NCBI RefSeq assembly: GCF_000337215.1
Contig: NZ_AOHZ01000052.1
Coordinates: forward strand, 1 to 64,000
Source of the DNA: Natronolimnohabitans innermongolicus JCM 12255
Lineage (GTDB): Archaea; Halobacteriota; Halobacteria; Halobacteriales; Natrialbaceae
DNA length: 64,000 bases
Direction of reading: 5' to 3'
The notes under the pieces were generated by a model. It had not been told where the DNA came from and made no database searches. It worked only from the letters and a program-made list of their open reading frames with translations. A program made the translations under genes and the position numbers. Every line of letters starts with the position of its first letter. The first letter of the stretch is position 1. Positions 26,522 to 34,361 of the stretch are shown in pieces.

Positions 26522-28204
26522 TCAGGCCGCTTCGGCTTCCTCTTCGACCTCGTCTTGCAGCTCCGTGCGACGAATCTTCCCGGTGACCGTCTTCGGCAGT
26601 TCCTCGCGGAACTCGATCGCGCGGGGATACTCGTGAGCCGATAGTTCGTCTCGCACGTGGGCCTTGATCTCCTCTTTGAGGTCTTCGGACGTCGTCGTGT
26701 CCTCGCTGGGCACGATGTAGGCCTTCACGATATTCCCCCGTTCGCGGTGGGGCTTTGGCACGACGGCGGCCTCGGCGACGGCCTCGTGTTCCCCGAGCGA
26801 ACTCTCGACTTCGAAGGGGCCGATTCGGTAGCCCGAAGAGAGGATGACGTCGTCGGCCCGCCCCTCGAACCAGATGTAGCCGTCTTCGTCTTTGTGGGCG
26901 AGGTCCCCCGAGAGGTACCACTCGCCGTCGGGACCGTCGACGAAACAGTCGGCGGTCTTCTCGGGCTTTTCCCAGTACTCCGCGAAGAAACACGGATAGT
27001 CCCCGCGCTGGGCGATTTCGCCCGTCTCGCCGGGCTCGAGCACCTCGCCCGTTTCGGGATCGACGATATCGGCCTCGATTCCGGGCAGCGGCTTGCCCAT
27101 CGATCCCGGCCGGATCTCCATCGTCGGGTAGTTATTGACGATCATGTTGCCCGTCTCGGTCTGACCGTAGGTGTCGTGGATCGTCACACCGAGCGTCTCC
27201 TCGCCCCATTCGACGACGCCCGCCGAGAGCGGTTCGCCGATCGACAGGGCGTGGCGCAGGTCCAGCGAGACGTCCTCGAGGACCTCCTGGTGTTCGCGAA
27301 GCATGCGGTAAGCGGTGGGAACCGAGAACAGCACGGTGACGGGGTAGGTATCGAGGAGGTCGGCCCACGTCTCGGGGTCGAACTCGCCCTCGTAGGTGAA
27401 CAGCGCGGTGCCCCAGAACCAGGCGCCGAGCGTGTTGATCGGCCCGGTCAGCCAGCCCAGGTCACCGGTCGACCAGTAACAGTCGCCCTCCTGCAGGTCG
27501 ACGGCGTACTTTTGCGTGGCGGCGACGCCCGTGACCCACCGGTGCTTGTGACGGACGCCCTTCGCCAGCCCGGTCGTCCCGCTGGTGTAGTAGAGCAGGG
27601 CGTCGTCTTCGCCGCTCGTCGCCGCCGGCTCGTACTCGCGGCTCGCGGTCTCCATCTCGCCGCGGTAGCTGACGTCTCCAGTACGAATGCCCGTTCCGTC
27701 GTCGCTGACAACGATGACGTGTTCGACCGTCGGCGCATCCTCCAGCGCGTCCGCGACGGTATCGCGGTTCTCGGGAGTCGTCACGATCGCTTTCGCGTCG
27801 CAGTCGGCCAGCCGGTAGGAGATTCCGTCGGGACCGAACCGCTCGTTGACGCCGCCGAAGACGGCGCCGCGCTTGAGCGTTCCCACGAGCGCGACGTAGT
27901 GCTCGGGGATTCGCGGCATGTACGAGAAGACGCGGTCTCCCTGTTCGATCCCGAGCGACTCGAGAACGTTCGCGAATCGGTTCGTTGCCTCGGCGAGCTC
28001 CCAGAACGTCATCGTCGTCAGCTCGCCGTCCTCGCCGACCTGATAGAGTGCGACTTTCTCCTTGTTCTCGGCGTGGCGGTCACAGACCTCGTGTGCGATG
28101 TTCAGTTCGTCCGGTGCGTTCCAGTCGGCGGCCTCGTAGAGCTCGTCCCACGTGAATTCCTCGTGTACGTTCTCGTACTCCGGCAGATTGTGGCTGGATG
28201 GCAT
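26522..28204 (-). CDS. AMP-forming acyl-CoA synthetase
   Basis: A 560-residue adenylate-forming ligase of the medium-chain/benzoate-type family: P-loop 'YYTSGTTGLAKGVRHKHRW' near residue 185, the 'YGQTETGNM' A5 motif near 340, 'YLSGDLAHKDEDGYIWFEGRADDVILSSGYRIGP' and the C-terminal catalytic lysine in 'LPKTVTGKIRRTEL'. It would activate a carboxylic acid to its CoA ester, the entry step of the following dehydrogenase and carboxylase. Family similarity favours ATG 28204 (MPSSHNLPEYENV). A GTG at 28255 is in frame and lies 27 bp from a good TATA box (28276-28285), so a leaderless start there, adding 17 residues with three cysteines, is also possible. C-terminal 73 residues of the tail are ordinary. 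Confidence 0.88.
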   Translation of the reverse strand: MPSSHNLPEYENVHEEFTWDELYEAADWNAPDELNIAHEVCDRHAENKEKVALYQVGEDGELTTMTFWELAEATNRFANVLESLGIEQGDRVFSYMPRIPEHYVALVGTLKRGAVFGGVNERFGPDGISYRLADCDAKAIVTTPENRDTVADALEDAPTVEHVIVVSDDGTGIRTGDVSYRGEMETASREYEPAATSGEDDALLYYTSGTTGLAKGVRHKHRWVTGVAATQKYAVDLQEGDCYWSTGDLGWLTGPINTLGAWFWGTALFTYEGEFDPETWADLLDTYPVTVLFSVPTAYRMLREHQEVLEDVSLDLRHALSIGEPLSAGVVEWGEETLGVTIHDTYGQTETGNMIVNNYPTMEIRPGSMGKPLPGIEADIVDPETGEVLEPGETGEIAQRGDYPCFFAEYWEKPEKTADCFVDGPDGEWYLSGDLAHKDEDGYIWFEGRADDVILSSGYRIGPFEVESSLGEHEAVAEAAVVPKPHRERGNIVKAYIVPSEDTTTSEDLKEEIKAHVRDELSAHEYPRAIEFREELPKTVTGKIRRTELQDEVEEEAEAA

Positions 28205-28275
28205 ACACAGCCGCTGGTTCCGTTCTCCGCAATAACTGCATCGGATAGTTTCCACCCTTACATTAGAAATATGAA

Positions 28276-28285
28276 TTTAAATAAA
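28276..28285 (-). promoter_or_regulatory. Putative TATA box of the acyl-CoA synthetase operon
   Basis: Read on the minus strand the site is TTTATTTAAA, a strong archaeal TATA element, in an unusually AT-rich stretch. Its centre is about 27 bp before the GTG at 28255 and 77 bp before the ATG at 28204. It probably drives the ligase-dehydrogenase-carboxylase-MaoC operon. Confidence 0.6.
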
Positions 28286-28586
28286 CGTCTATTATTACTG
28301 AAACCCCGACGCAGGCTTGCGTAAACGGTTTCGAAAACGCCAGTGGGCCGATGAAGGGAGTATCACGAATTCGTACGACCTGCCGATACCCGGTCGCTCG
28401 GAGCGGTTCGTCGCTTCTCACACGAACGTCCGTCCCGTCTCGGAGCGGTCGATGCTCGCGAGCGCGTTGGAGTTCGTTTCCGAAGCGCTCTTGGAGCGTA
28501 CAGCACGTCACCGGTGGAACGGAGAAACGGATCGACCGGCCGCTGGCAGGACTCATACGAATGGCTGTAACGATGTACTGTCGATC

Positions 28587-28710
28587 GTCAGAACGGGACC
28601 GGCAATCGGCGGTAATCGTCAGAACGGGACCGGCAATCGGCGGTAATCGTCAGAACGGGACCGGCAATCGGCGGTAATCGTCAGAACGGGACCGGCAATC
28701 GGCGGTAATT
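28587..28710. repeat. Four tandem copies of a 31-bp repeat
   Basis: The unit begins GTCAGAACGGGACCGGCAAT and continues CGGCGGTAATC. Copies start at 28587, 28618, 28649 and 28680. The first three are identical; the last differs only at its final base (T for C). There are no spacers, so this is not a CRISPR array. The unit length is not a multiple of three and the repeat lies between the divided ends of two transcription units (UbiD operon end at 28728, ligase promoter near 28280). Confidence 0.95.
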
Positions 28711-28727
28711 GACTCCAGCAAACCGTC

Positions 28728-30116
28728 TCAGGGCGAGTCCGGATCGGTGTCGAACCCGAATTCGGCCCACGAGCCGCGGATCGCCGCTCGGAGGTTTGGG
28801 GGGTACGACTCGGTAAGCGAGACGCGTGGCGCGATGTATTCTTCGTCCCACCGCGGATCCCACGTCGCGTTCACGTAGAGGCGGGCCCCGGTCTCGCCCC
28901 GACCGTACGTCGGTAAGCGAGCGACCGGCGCGTCGGCTTCGCTGAACAGCCAGTCTCGAGACGGATGCGCTTTGACCCAGACGTCGGCGAAGACCTGTCC
29001 GAGGTCACGGGGACTGGCTTCGTCGTCGACGACGACGACCGTATCGTAACAGTCCGAGAAGGAAAACAGGAAGTTCGAGAGCTGCCACTCGAAGCCAGCG
29101 TACAGCATCTCCGTCGAGACCACGCAGAGTCCGAGCCGTCCCGCCGCCGGCAACAGGAGCCACTCGACCGGAGCGACGCCCCAGTAGCTGTTCGCTCGGT
29201 CGTAGAGGGTTGCCGCCAGCGCCAGTCCGACGAGTTGCAGGTCGTCGGTCAGCGGGACGTCGAGCGGCGTGAACGGGACGACCGCGTCGTCGCGGACGAA
29301 CACGCTATTTACGTCGAGTGTCAGGGTCGTTGCGTCGACGAGTCGCTCCCAGAATTCCCGCTTCTCAGCACGCGTATCGGGCTGGGGGTCCGAGATTTCG
29401 GCCTCGAAGACGATCTCTGCCGAGCTGGGGACGACGCCACCGCCGGTCGGGATCACCGGGACCGTCGAGCCGACGTCGCGATCCTCGATCGGCGTCGAGA
29501 GGCGGTCGGTGATCGTCAGGAAATACGCCGCTGCGAGCGCTTCGGACGGAACCCCGAGCGCGACGCTCACGACGTCGCCTCGGTCGAACCGGTCGGTTAT
29601 CGCTTCGGGAACGCGAGCTCGAACCGTGTTGTCGTCGATGACCGTTCCGTGGATTGGTGCCCAGTACGAGCCGTCGTTGGCGCCGACCGAGATGAGCCCG
29701 AGCGTGACGCGAGGCCAGGTCTCGTCCGGCGGTGTCGGGAACCCGAGTTCGCGAACGGTTCGATCGGTGGCGGTTGCCGCTCGCTCGACGTACGTAACGT
29801 CGCGCGTCTCGATGCGGTCGCCGAGTCGAGCGATCCGCTCGAGGACGTCGACGTAGTCGGGGTCTCGATCGATGCCCAGTCCGAGCCCGAGGCGGCTCCA
29901 GGGATAGCGGTCTCCCCGACTCGACTGGTCGACGCCGCCGTAAGCCCCGTTGACGAGTTCGATACGCGAGTCGTCGGTCGAAAACCGTACCGCCGAACAG
30001 TCGGCGCGGAGTCCCTCGCCGGCGATCACCTGCGGCGACGGCGTCTCGGGACGCTCGAGCGAGCGGAGATCGTCGGTTTTCCGGAGGAACTCGAGGTGGC
30101 TTCGAAACGCTGTCAT
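28728..30116 (-). CDS. UbiD-like protein lacking the decarboxylase active-site motifs
   Basis: A 462-residue protein related to the UbiD neighbour by shared segments: an N-terminal 'YGGVDQSSRGDRYPWSRLGLGLGI' corresponding to the UbiD 'DPYRGPQQRPWEWFGRAFGF', and 'CVVSTEMLYAGFEWQLSNFLFSFSDCYDTVVVVDDEASPRDLGQVF' corresponding to its 'VIATDRSYPGVLHELANFIFTTWGMLHIDFFVFVDSD'. The catalytic UbiD motifs are missing: where the neighbour has R-x-x-I-H-D this protein has 'YWAPIHGTVIDD' with no Arg, and the EGPFG-D motif is replaced by 'AEKREFWERLVDATT'. It is therefore probably a non-catalytic partner or a protein with a new activity. Its start overlaps the UbiD stop by four bases, which implies coupled expression. 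Confidence 0.75.
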   Translation of the reverse strand: MTAFRSHLEFLRKTDDLRSLERPETPSPQVIAGEGLRADCSAVRFSTDDSRIELVNGAYGGVDQSSRGDRYPWSRLGLGLGIDRDPDYVDVLERIARLGDRIETRDVTYVERAATATDRTVRELGFPTPPDETWPRVTLGLISVGANDGSYWAPIHGTVIDDNTVRARVPEAITDRFDRGDVVSVALGVPSEALAAAYFLTITDRLSTPIEDRDVGSTVPVIPTGGGVVPSSAEIVFEAEISDPQPDTRAEKREFWERLVDATTLTLDVNSVFVRDDAVVPFTPLDVPLTDDLQLVGLALAATLYDRANSYWGVAPVEWLLLPAAGRLGLCVVSTEMLYAGFEWQLSNFLFSFSDCYDTVVVVDDEASPRDLGQVFADVWVKAHPSRDWLFSEADAPVARLPTYGRGETGARLYVNATWDPRWDEEYIAPRVSLTESYPPNLRAAIRGSWAEFGFDTDPDSP

Positions 30117-31621
30117 CGTCCCGATTCGATCGTATGAGGTGGTTCGAACGCCTGTTCGGGAACGCCCGCCTGAGTGAGCAGTTCGCGGGCCCGCCGTCGC
30201 GCGTCGCGGTCACCGATCGACTGTGGTGGCCGACTGTCGTCGGAGCAGGCATCGATGTACGCCTTCGACGTCTTCGTTCGCGAGGTCCCGACGTCTACGC
30301 TCCCCTTCTCGTCTGGTGTCTGATAAATATTGAGCGGGACTTTCGGCATTCGCTCGACGCCGAACTGGTGAAAGTCTGTGGCGGGATCGGCGTGGAGCGC
30401 GATCGCTTCGATCACCGCCCGAGGGGAGAGTGGATTGACGTCGCTGTCGACGAAGACGAAGAAATCGATGTGGAGCATTCCCCAGGTAGTGAAGATGAAG
30501 TTCGCGAGTTCGTGGAGGACGCCGGGATAGGACCGATCGGTCGCGATGACCCAGACTGTCCGAGAGGTGTAGGGCCACGGCGCCGCCAGTTCGACGTCGA
30601 AGCCGGCGATTCGCAACCCGAGCGTGGCGTCCGGTCCGCCGGCAGCGGTCGCGAAGGTGCTCGTGGAGTTTTCCCCGTATCCGACGCCCGTCCCCTCGAC
30701 ACAGAAGGGAACGTACGGCTCGCTACGGTGGGTGATCGCGTCGACCTCGAGCACCGGCATCGATCGACGGGGGCCGTTCATGTACCCGAAATAATCGCCG
30801 AACGGACCCTCGTCGAGCCGCTCGTTCGGTAGCACTCGTCCCTCGATCACGACCTCGGCCGACGCAGGGACGCGGAGATCGTTCGTCTCGCACTCGACGA
30901 GTTCGGCCGGCGACGTCCGGAGTCCGCCGGCGAAAGAGACCTCGCTCCGTCCGACCGGAATCCACATCTCCGCGGTGGACTCGATCGCCGGTCCGGCACC
31001 GATCGTCAGGGCGACGGGCATCGGTTTGTCGGCGGGCTCGTACTCGAAGTAGTAGCGGTTTGGAACCTGTTCGCCCGCCAGGAGGAGCAGACTCGCTTGC
31101 GACGAGTCGTGGATCATCGCCCGGTGGCGCGACCAGCTTCCCCACTCGCTGTTCGGGTCCGGTGCGACGAGCGTCGCGAGCGTCGCGTACCGACCACCGT
31201 CTCCCCGATGAATGTACGGCCAGGGGAACTCGAGCAGACTCGCGTCGGCGCCCGTTCGGACGACGTCCTTGCAGGGTGCCTCGTTGGCGGGAACGGTCCG
31301 AGGCTCGATCGGATCGCGCAGTCGCTCGATGACCCCTTCGTAGTAGACCGGGCCGGAGTCGATCGGAAAACCGAACGCACGACCGAACCACTCCCAGGGT
31401 CGCTGCTGTGGCCCGCGATAGGGATCTCCGACGAGACGAGCGTCGACCGCCGACTCCCGGGTTCGGACGGATTCGAAGATCGGAACCCGGCCGTCCGTCT
31501 CGTTGGCCTGCATCGTGACGGCGCTCGCCTCGAGGTCCCACGACACGTCGTCGGTGATCCGCGTGACCGCGTCGTTGTTTTCGAGGACGTCGAGAAACGC
31601 CCGGAACGAGTCGACCGACAT
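30113..31621 (-). CDS. ubiD: UbiD-family decarboxylase (prFMN-type)
   Basis: A 502-residue UbiD-fold protein. It keeps the acid-base triad of the family: Arg167 in 'SWSRHRAMIHD', Glu271 and Asp276 in 'LDEGPFGDYFGY' (equivalent to Glu277/Glu282 of fungal Fdc1), and the 'AELVECETNDLRVPASAEVVIEG' strand that precedes them. Such enzymes use prenylated FMN for reversible decarboxylation of aromatic or unsaturated acids. No UbiX flavin prenyltransferase gene is present in the window, so the cofactor must come from elsewhere. Its start adjoins the stop of a 160-residue protein gene and its end overlaps the gene of a degenerate UbiD. Substrate unknown; the neighbouring ligase, dehydrogenase and carboxylase suggest an aromatic or branched unsaturated acid. 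Confidence 0.88.
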   Translation of the reverse strand: MSVDSFRAFLDVLENNDAVTRITDDVSWDLEASAVTMQANETDGRVPIFESVRTRESAVDARLVGDPYRGPQQRPWEWFGRAFGFPIDSGPVYYEGVIERLRDPIEPRTVPANEAPCKDVVRTGADASLLEFPWPYIHRGDGGRYATLATLVAPDPNSEWGSWSRHRAMIHDSSQASLLLLAGEQVPNRYYFEYEPADKPMPVALTIGAGPAIESTAEMWIPVGRSEVSFAGGLRTSPAELVECETNDLRVPASAEVVIEGRVLPNERLDEGPFGDYFGYMNGPRRSMPVLEVDAITHRSEPYVPFCVEGTGVGYGENSTSTFATAAGGPDATLGLRIAGFDVELAAPWPYTSRTVWVIATDRSYPGVLHELANFIFTTWGMLHIDFFVFVDSDVNPLSPRAVIEAIALHADPATDFHQFGVERMPKVPLNIYQTPDEKGSVDVGTSRTKTSKAYIDACSDDSRPPQSIGDRDARRRARELLTQAGVPEQAFEPPHTIESGR

Positions 31622-32104
31622 CTATCGATCCTCGAGGACCTCCCGGAGCGGGTCGGACTCGTACTCGCTCTCGACCGCCGCGTACGTTTCGAGCAGCGAC
31701 GGGTGTTCCTCGGCGAGTCCCTCGAACAGGAGCTCCCGGGCCGCCTGCGCCGCCGATTCGTACTCCCCGGCCTCGGCGAGATACCGGAGCAAGACGTTCA
31801 GGTCCTTCGACCTCGTGTTGATGACGTTCGACCGATCTCCCTGCTCGTCGAGCAGTCGCTCGAGTTGTTCCTCGATCGTCTTCGTCTCGCCGACGAACTC
31901 GATGTACCACTGCTCGCTCGTGGTCTCGTGGGGGCCCTTGACGACTGAGAGCGGTTTCGGTCGCTCGAGTCGTGCCGGATCCCTCGCGATGCGCGCCCGC
32001 GAGTGGAAGATCTCTTTCGTCTCGGCGTCGCGCACCTGGAGGTCCGTTTCCGTCCCCTCGGCGTCCGGAAGTTGCGCTTCGGAAGTGATGTATTCATCTG
32101 ACAT
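31622..32104 (-). CDS. Uncharacterised 160-residue protein, first gene of the UbiD operon
   Basis: An acidic, helical-looking protein starting MSDEYITSEAQ. The N-terminal half (residues 1-75) has beta-rich text with a 'SVVKGPHETTSEQWYIEFVGETK' stretch; the C-terminal half is helical, with 'LLRYLAEAGEYESAAQAARELLFEGLAEEHPSLLETYAAVES', which has the spacing of a short tetratricopeptide-like helix pair. I do not recognise a family. It is not the small VdcD/ShdD-type subunit of phenolic-acid decarboxylases, which is about half its size and differs in text. The UbiD gene follows with no gap. The start is ATG 32104, preceded by a palindromic operator candidate; a GTG-type upstream extension looks non-coding. 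Confidence 0.6.
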   Translation of the reverse strand: MSDEYITSEAQLPDAEGTETDLQVRDAETKEIFHSRARIARDPARLERPKPLSVVKGPHETTSEQWYIEFVGETKTIEEQLERLLDEQGDRSNVINTRSKDLNVLLRYLAEAGEYESAAQAARELLFEGLAEEHPSLLETYAAVESEYESDPLREVLEDR

Positions 32105-32142
32105 GCTCTCGAGTACGGCGACCAGTGGTGGATCGGCTCTCG

Positions 32143-32163
32143 GTACCGTCGATCGCACGGTAC
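32143..32163. promoter_or_regulatory. Perfect inverted repeat upstream of the UbiD operon (operator candidate)
   Basis: Arms GTACCGT and ACGGTAC are exact inverse complements, separated by seven bases (CGATCGC). The centre lies about 49 bp before the first gene's ATG. TATA-like motifs on the minus strand (AGATATTA at 32207-32214, or TGATAT near 32194) would put transcription start just upstream of the repeat, so a bound repressor would block transcription. No regulator gene adjoins it. Confidence 0.5.
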
Positions 32164-32381
32164 ATGTTCACGGTTTGTCTGCGTGAGTAACCCATATCAG
32201 GGACCGTAATATCTTTTGTCACCGGCCGTACTCGATGCGGACGAGACGATTCGCCTCCGTAACCCGGAATCGGTCGGAGACAGCCGGCTCGAGGCGGATG
32301 ACTTCCCGTTCGCGACGATCGCGCCGCTGATCGACACGCGTCCGGAGCGGAGACGCTACCGCTGTCCGAAGCGCAAGCGGG

Positions 32382-32819
32382 TCAGGGCTCGAGTCGAAAC
32401 CGAACCGTCGGCGAGCCGTCGAACCGGGGGCCCTGACCGCGCCGTTCGAAGCCGAGTTCCTCGGCGGCGTCCTCGATGGTCTCCGTGTTGGGGGGTGCGA
32501 GCACCTCGACGGCCATCGATTCGCGCTCGGCGAACCGGACCGGTTCGGCGAGTAACTGCTTGCAGGCTTCGCCGGTGCCGTCGAGTTGGGTGACGTGAAC
32601 CGTCTCCCCCTGGGCGTCGAAGCTGATGAAGCCGAGCAGATCTTCGGGGTCGGAGGCGCCGTACTGCGAACCCGAGACGTCCGCGTTCGGGTCGTGACTG
32701 CCGTCTTCGGCCACGCGGACGGTACGGTCGTGGACGAGATTTCGCATCACGTCGGTCGGCGAATCGGCGATCGACGCCAGCGCGTCCGCGTCGGCCTCGA
32801 GAGCGTCACGTACGTTCAT
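32382..32819 (-). CDS. Haloarchaeal hypothetical protein, GNAT-like
   Basis: A 145-residue protein: N-terminal MNVRDALEADADALASIADSPTDVMRNLVHDRTVRVAED resembles the opening of a GNAT acetyltransferase (R-A-x-x-x-D helix and strand), followed by 'DLLGFISFDAQGETVHVTQLDGTGEACKQLLAEPVRFAERE' and 'VEVLAPPNTETIEDAAEELGFERRGQGPRF', which is the pattern of the C-terminal GNAT strand with an 'A..LGF...G' motif. The acetyl-CoA-binding R/Q-x-x-G-x-G/A loop is not clearly present, so it may be a divergent or non-enzymatic relative. Confidence 0.6.
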   Translation of the reverse strand: MNVRDALEADADALASIADSPTDVMRNLVHDRTVRVAEDGSHDPNADVSGSQYGASDPEDLLGFISFDAQGETVHVTQLDGTGEACKQLLAEPVRFAERESMAVEVLAPPNTETIEDAAEELGFERRGQGPRFDGSPTVRFRLEP

Positions 32820-32974
32820 TGCCGTGTGGTAATGTTACGCACGAACATAAATCCCGCCGCGACCGAAGAGGTCGTCGCCGATCGACCGCGAGACGTGACA
32901 GCGATGTGCAACGATAGACAAAAACGCGGCCGATGGGACACAGTTATCTGCCCGCTCTGGTAACGGTCTGGCAT

Positions 32975-33028
32975 ATGAGCGAAGCGATCGTCACTCGAGT
33001 CGCGGACGAGGTGGCAGTATGCGCGTAG
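32975..33028 (+). CDS. 17-residue upstream ORF overlapping the aspartate kinase start
   Basis: The ORF reads MSEAIVTRVADEVAVCA and stops 10 bases inside lysC (its TAG lies at 33026-33028, while the lysC ATG is at 33019-33021) in a different frame. A TATA-like GTTATCTG near 32943-32950 is about 28 bp before its ATG, so the transcript would begin at the ORF itself. lysC is preceded by a good Shine-Dalgarno run (GAGGTGG, 33008-33014), consistent with translational re-initiation or coupling. It could be a leader peptide, or only a chance ORF. Confidence 0.35.
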   Translation: MSEAIVTRVADEVAVCA

Positions 33029-34197
33029 TAGCCAAATTCGGCGGGACGAGTCTCGGCAGCGGGGATCGGATCAACCGCGCGGCCGACTCGATCGCGGCCG
33101 CCGTCGAGGACGGACACGAGATCGCTGTCGTCGCTAGCGCGATGGGGTCGACCACGGACGACCTCCTCGACGACATCACCTTCGAGACCGCCGAAGAAGA
33201 CCGCGCCCAGATCGTCAGTATGGGCGAGCGAACGTCGGTTCGAATGCTCAAAGCCGCCCTCTCCTCGCGCGGGATCGGCGCCTGTTTCCTCGAGCCCGGC
33301 AGCGAGAACTGGCCGGTCATCACCGACGAGTACGGCGAGGTCGACGTCGAGGAGACGAAAAGCCGGGCCCTCGAGGTCGCCGACGAGATGGACGAAACCG
33401 TCCCGGTCATCACCGGCTTCCTCGCGGAGGGTCCCGACGGCTCGGTCACGACGCTCGGTCGCGGCGGCAGCGACACGACGGCCGTCATGCTGGGCAAGTA
33501 CATGGACGCCGACGAGGTCGTCATCGTCACCGACGTCGAAGGCGTCATGACCGGCGACCCCCACGTCGTCGAGGGCGCGCGAAACGTCGGCGAAATTTCG
33601 GTCGACGAACTGCGGAACCTCTCGTTCCGCGGGGCCGAGGTCGTCGCGCCGTCGGCGCTGTCCTACAAGGACGGCACGCTGGACGTCCGCGTCGTCCACT
33701 ACCAGCACGGCGACCTGCTCTCGGGCGGGACCAGCATCGAAGGCGAGTTCAAGAACCTCGTCGACCTGCGCGAGCGACCGCTGGCCTGTCTCACCGTCGC
33801 CGGCCGCGCGATTCGCAACCAGCCGGGGATCTTCAACCACCTCTCCGAGGCCCTCTCCGAGAGCGACGTCAACATCGACGCCGTCGCCAGCGGGATGGAC
33901 ACCGTCACGTTCTACATCGACGAGGAAGAGGCCGAACGCGCCGAGAACATCCTCCACCGCGAGGTCATCGCCCGCGACGAACTCTCGAGTGTCACCGTCG
34001 ACTCCCCGGTTGCCGTCGTTCGCGTCACCGGCGGCGAACTCCCCAACCAGCCGGGCATCGTCAGCGAGATCGTCAACCCGCTGGCCGAGGAGCGCATCCA
34101 CCTGAACGACATCATCACGAGCGCGACCAGCGTCGCCCTGTTCGTCGACTGGGACGACCGCGAGAAGACCCTCGAGCTGACCCAGGACCTCTTCTGA
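33019..34197 (+). CDS. lysC: Aspartate kinase
   Basis: A 392-residue aspartokinase, first step from aspartate to lysine, threonine and methionine. The N-terminal amino-acid kinase domain starts MRVVAKFGGTSLG with the phosphate-binding KFGGTS motif and contains 'TLGRGGSDTTAVMLGK' and 'VEGVMTGDPHVV'. Two C-terminal ACT domains (about 270-330, with 'GRAIRNQPGIFNHLSEALSESDVNID', and 340-390, 'GELPNQPGIVSEIVNPLAEERIHLNDI') bind allosteric amino-acid effectors. Start codon ATG 33019 has a GAGGTGG Shine-Dalgarno run. A 17-codon ORF overlaps the start. Confidence 0.95.
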   Translation: MRVVAKFGGTSLGSGDRINRAADSIAAAVEDGHEIAVVASAMGSTTDDLLDDITFETAEEDRAQIVSMGERTSVRMLKAALSSRGIGACFLEPGSENWPVITDEYGEVDVEETKSRALEVADEMDETVPVITGFLAEGPDGSVTTLGRGGSDTTAVMLGKYMDADEVVIVTDVEGVMTGDPHVVEGARNVGEISVDELRNLSFRGAEVVAPSALSYKDGTLDVRVVHYQHGDLLSGGTSIEGEFKNLVDLRERPLACLTVAGRAIRNQPGIFNHLSEALSESDVNIDAVASGMDTVTFYIDEEEAERAENILHREVIARDELSSVTVDSPVAVVRVTGGELPNQPGIVSEIVNPLAEERIHLNDIITSATSVALFVDWDDREKTLELTQDLF

Positions 34198-34361
34198 GTC
34201 CGCTCTAGGCGCCGCTTTCCGATCGTTCGTTCGGATTCTTACCCGCCGTTCTGCCCGTTATGATAGTCGCAAATACATGACTCTTTTCGGTCCGAGTATG
34301 ACGACGCTGAAAACCGGGTAACAGGCTCGTAACGAAGGGTAAACGGAGAAAAGGACGGGGT

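Noticed and set aside
28587-28710. Possible CRISPR array
   Set aside because: The four 31-bp units are directly joined with no spacers and no cas genes are nearby, so it is a simple tandem repeat.
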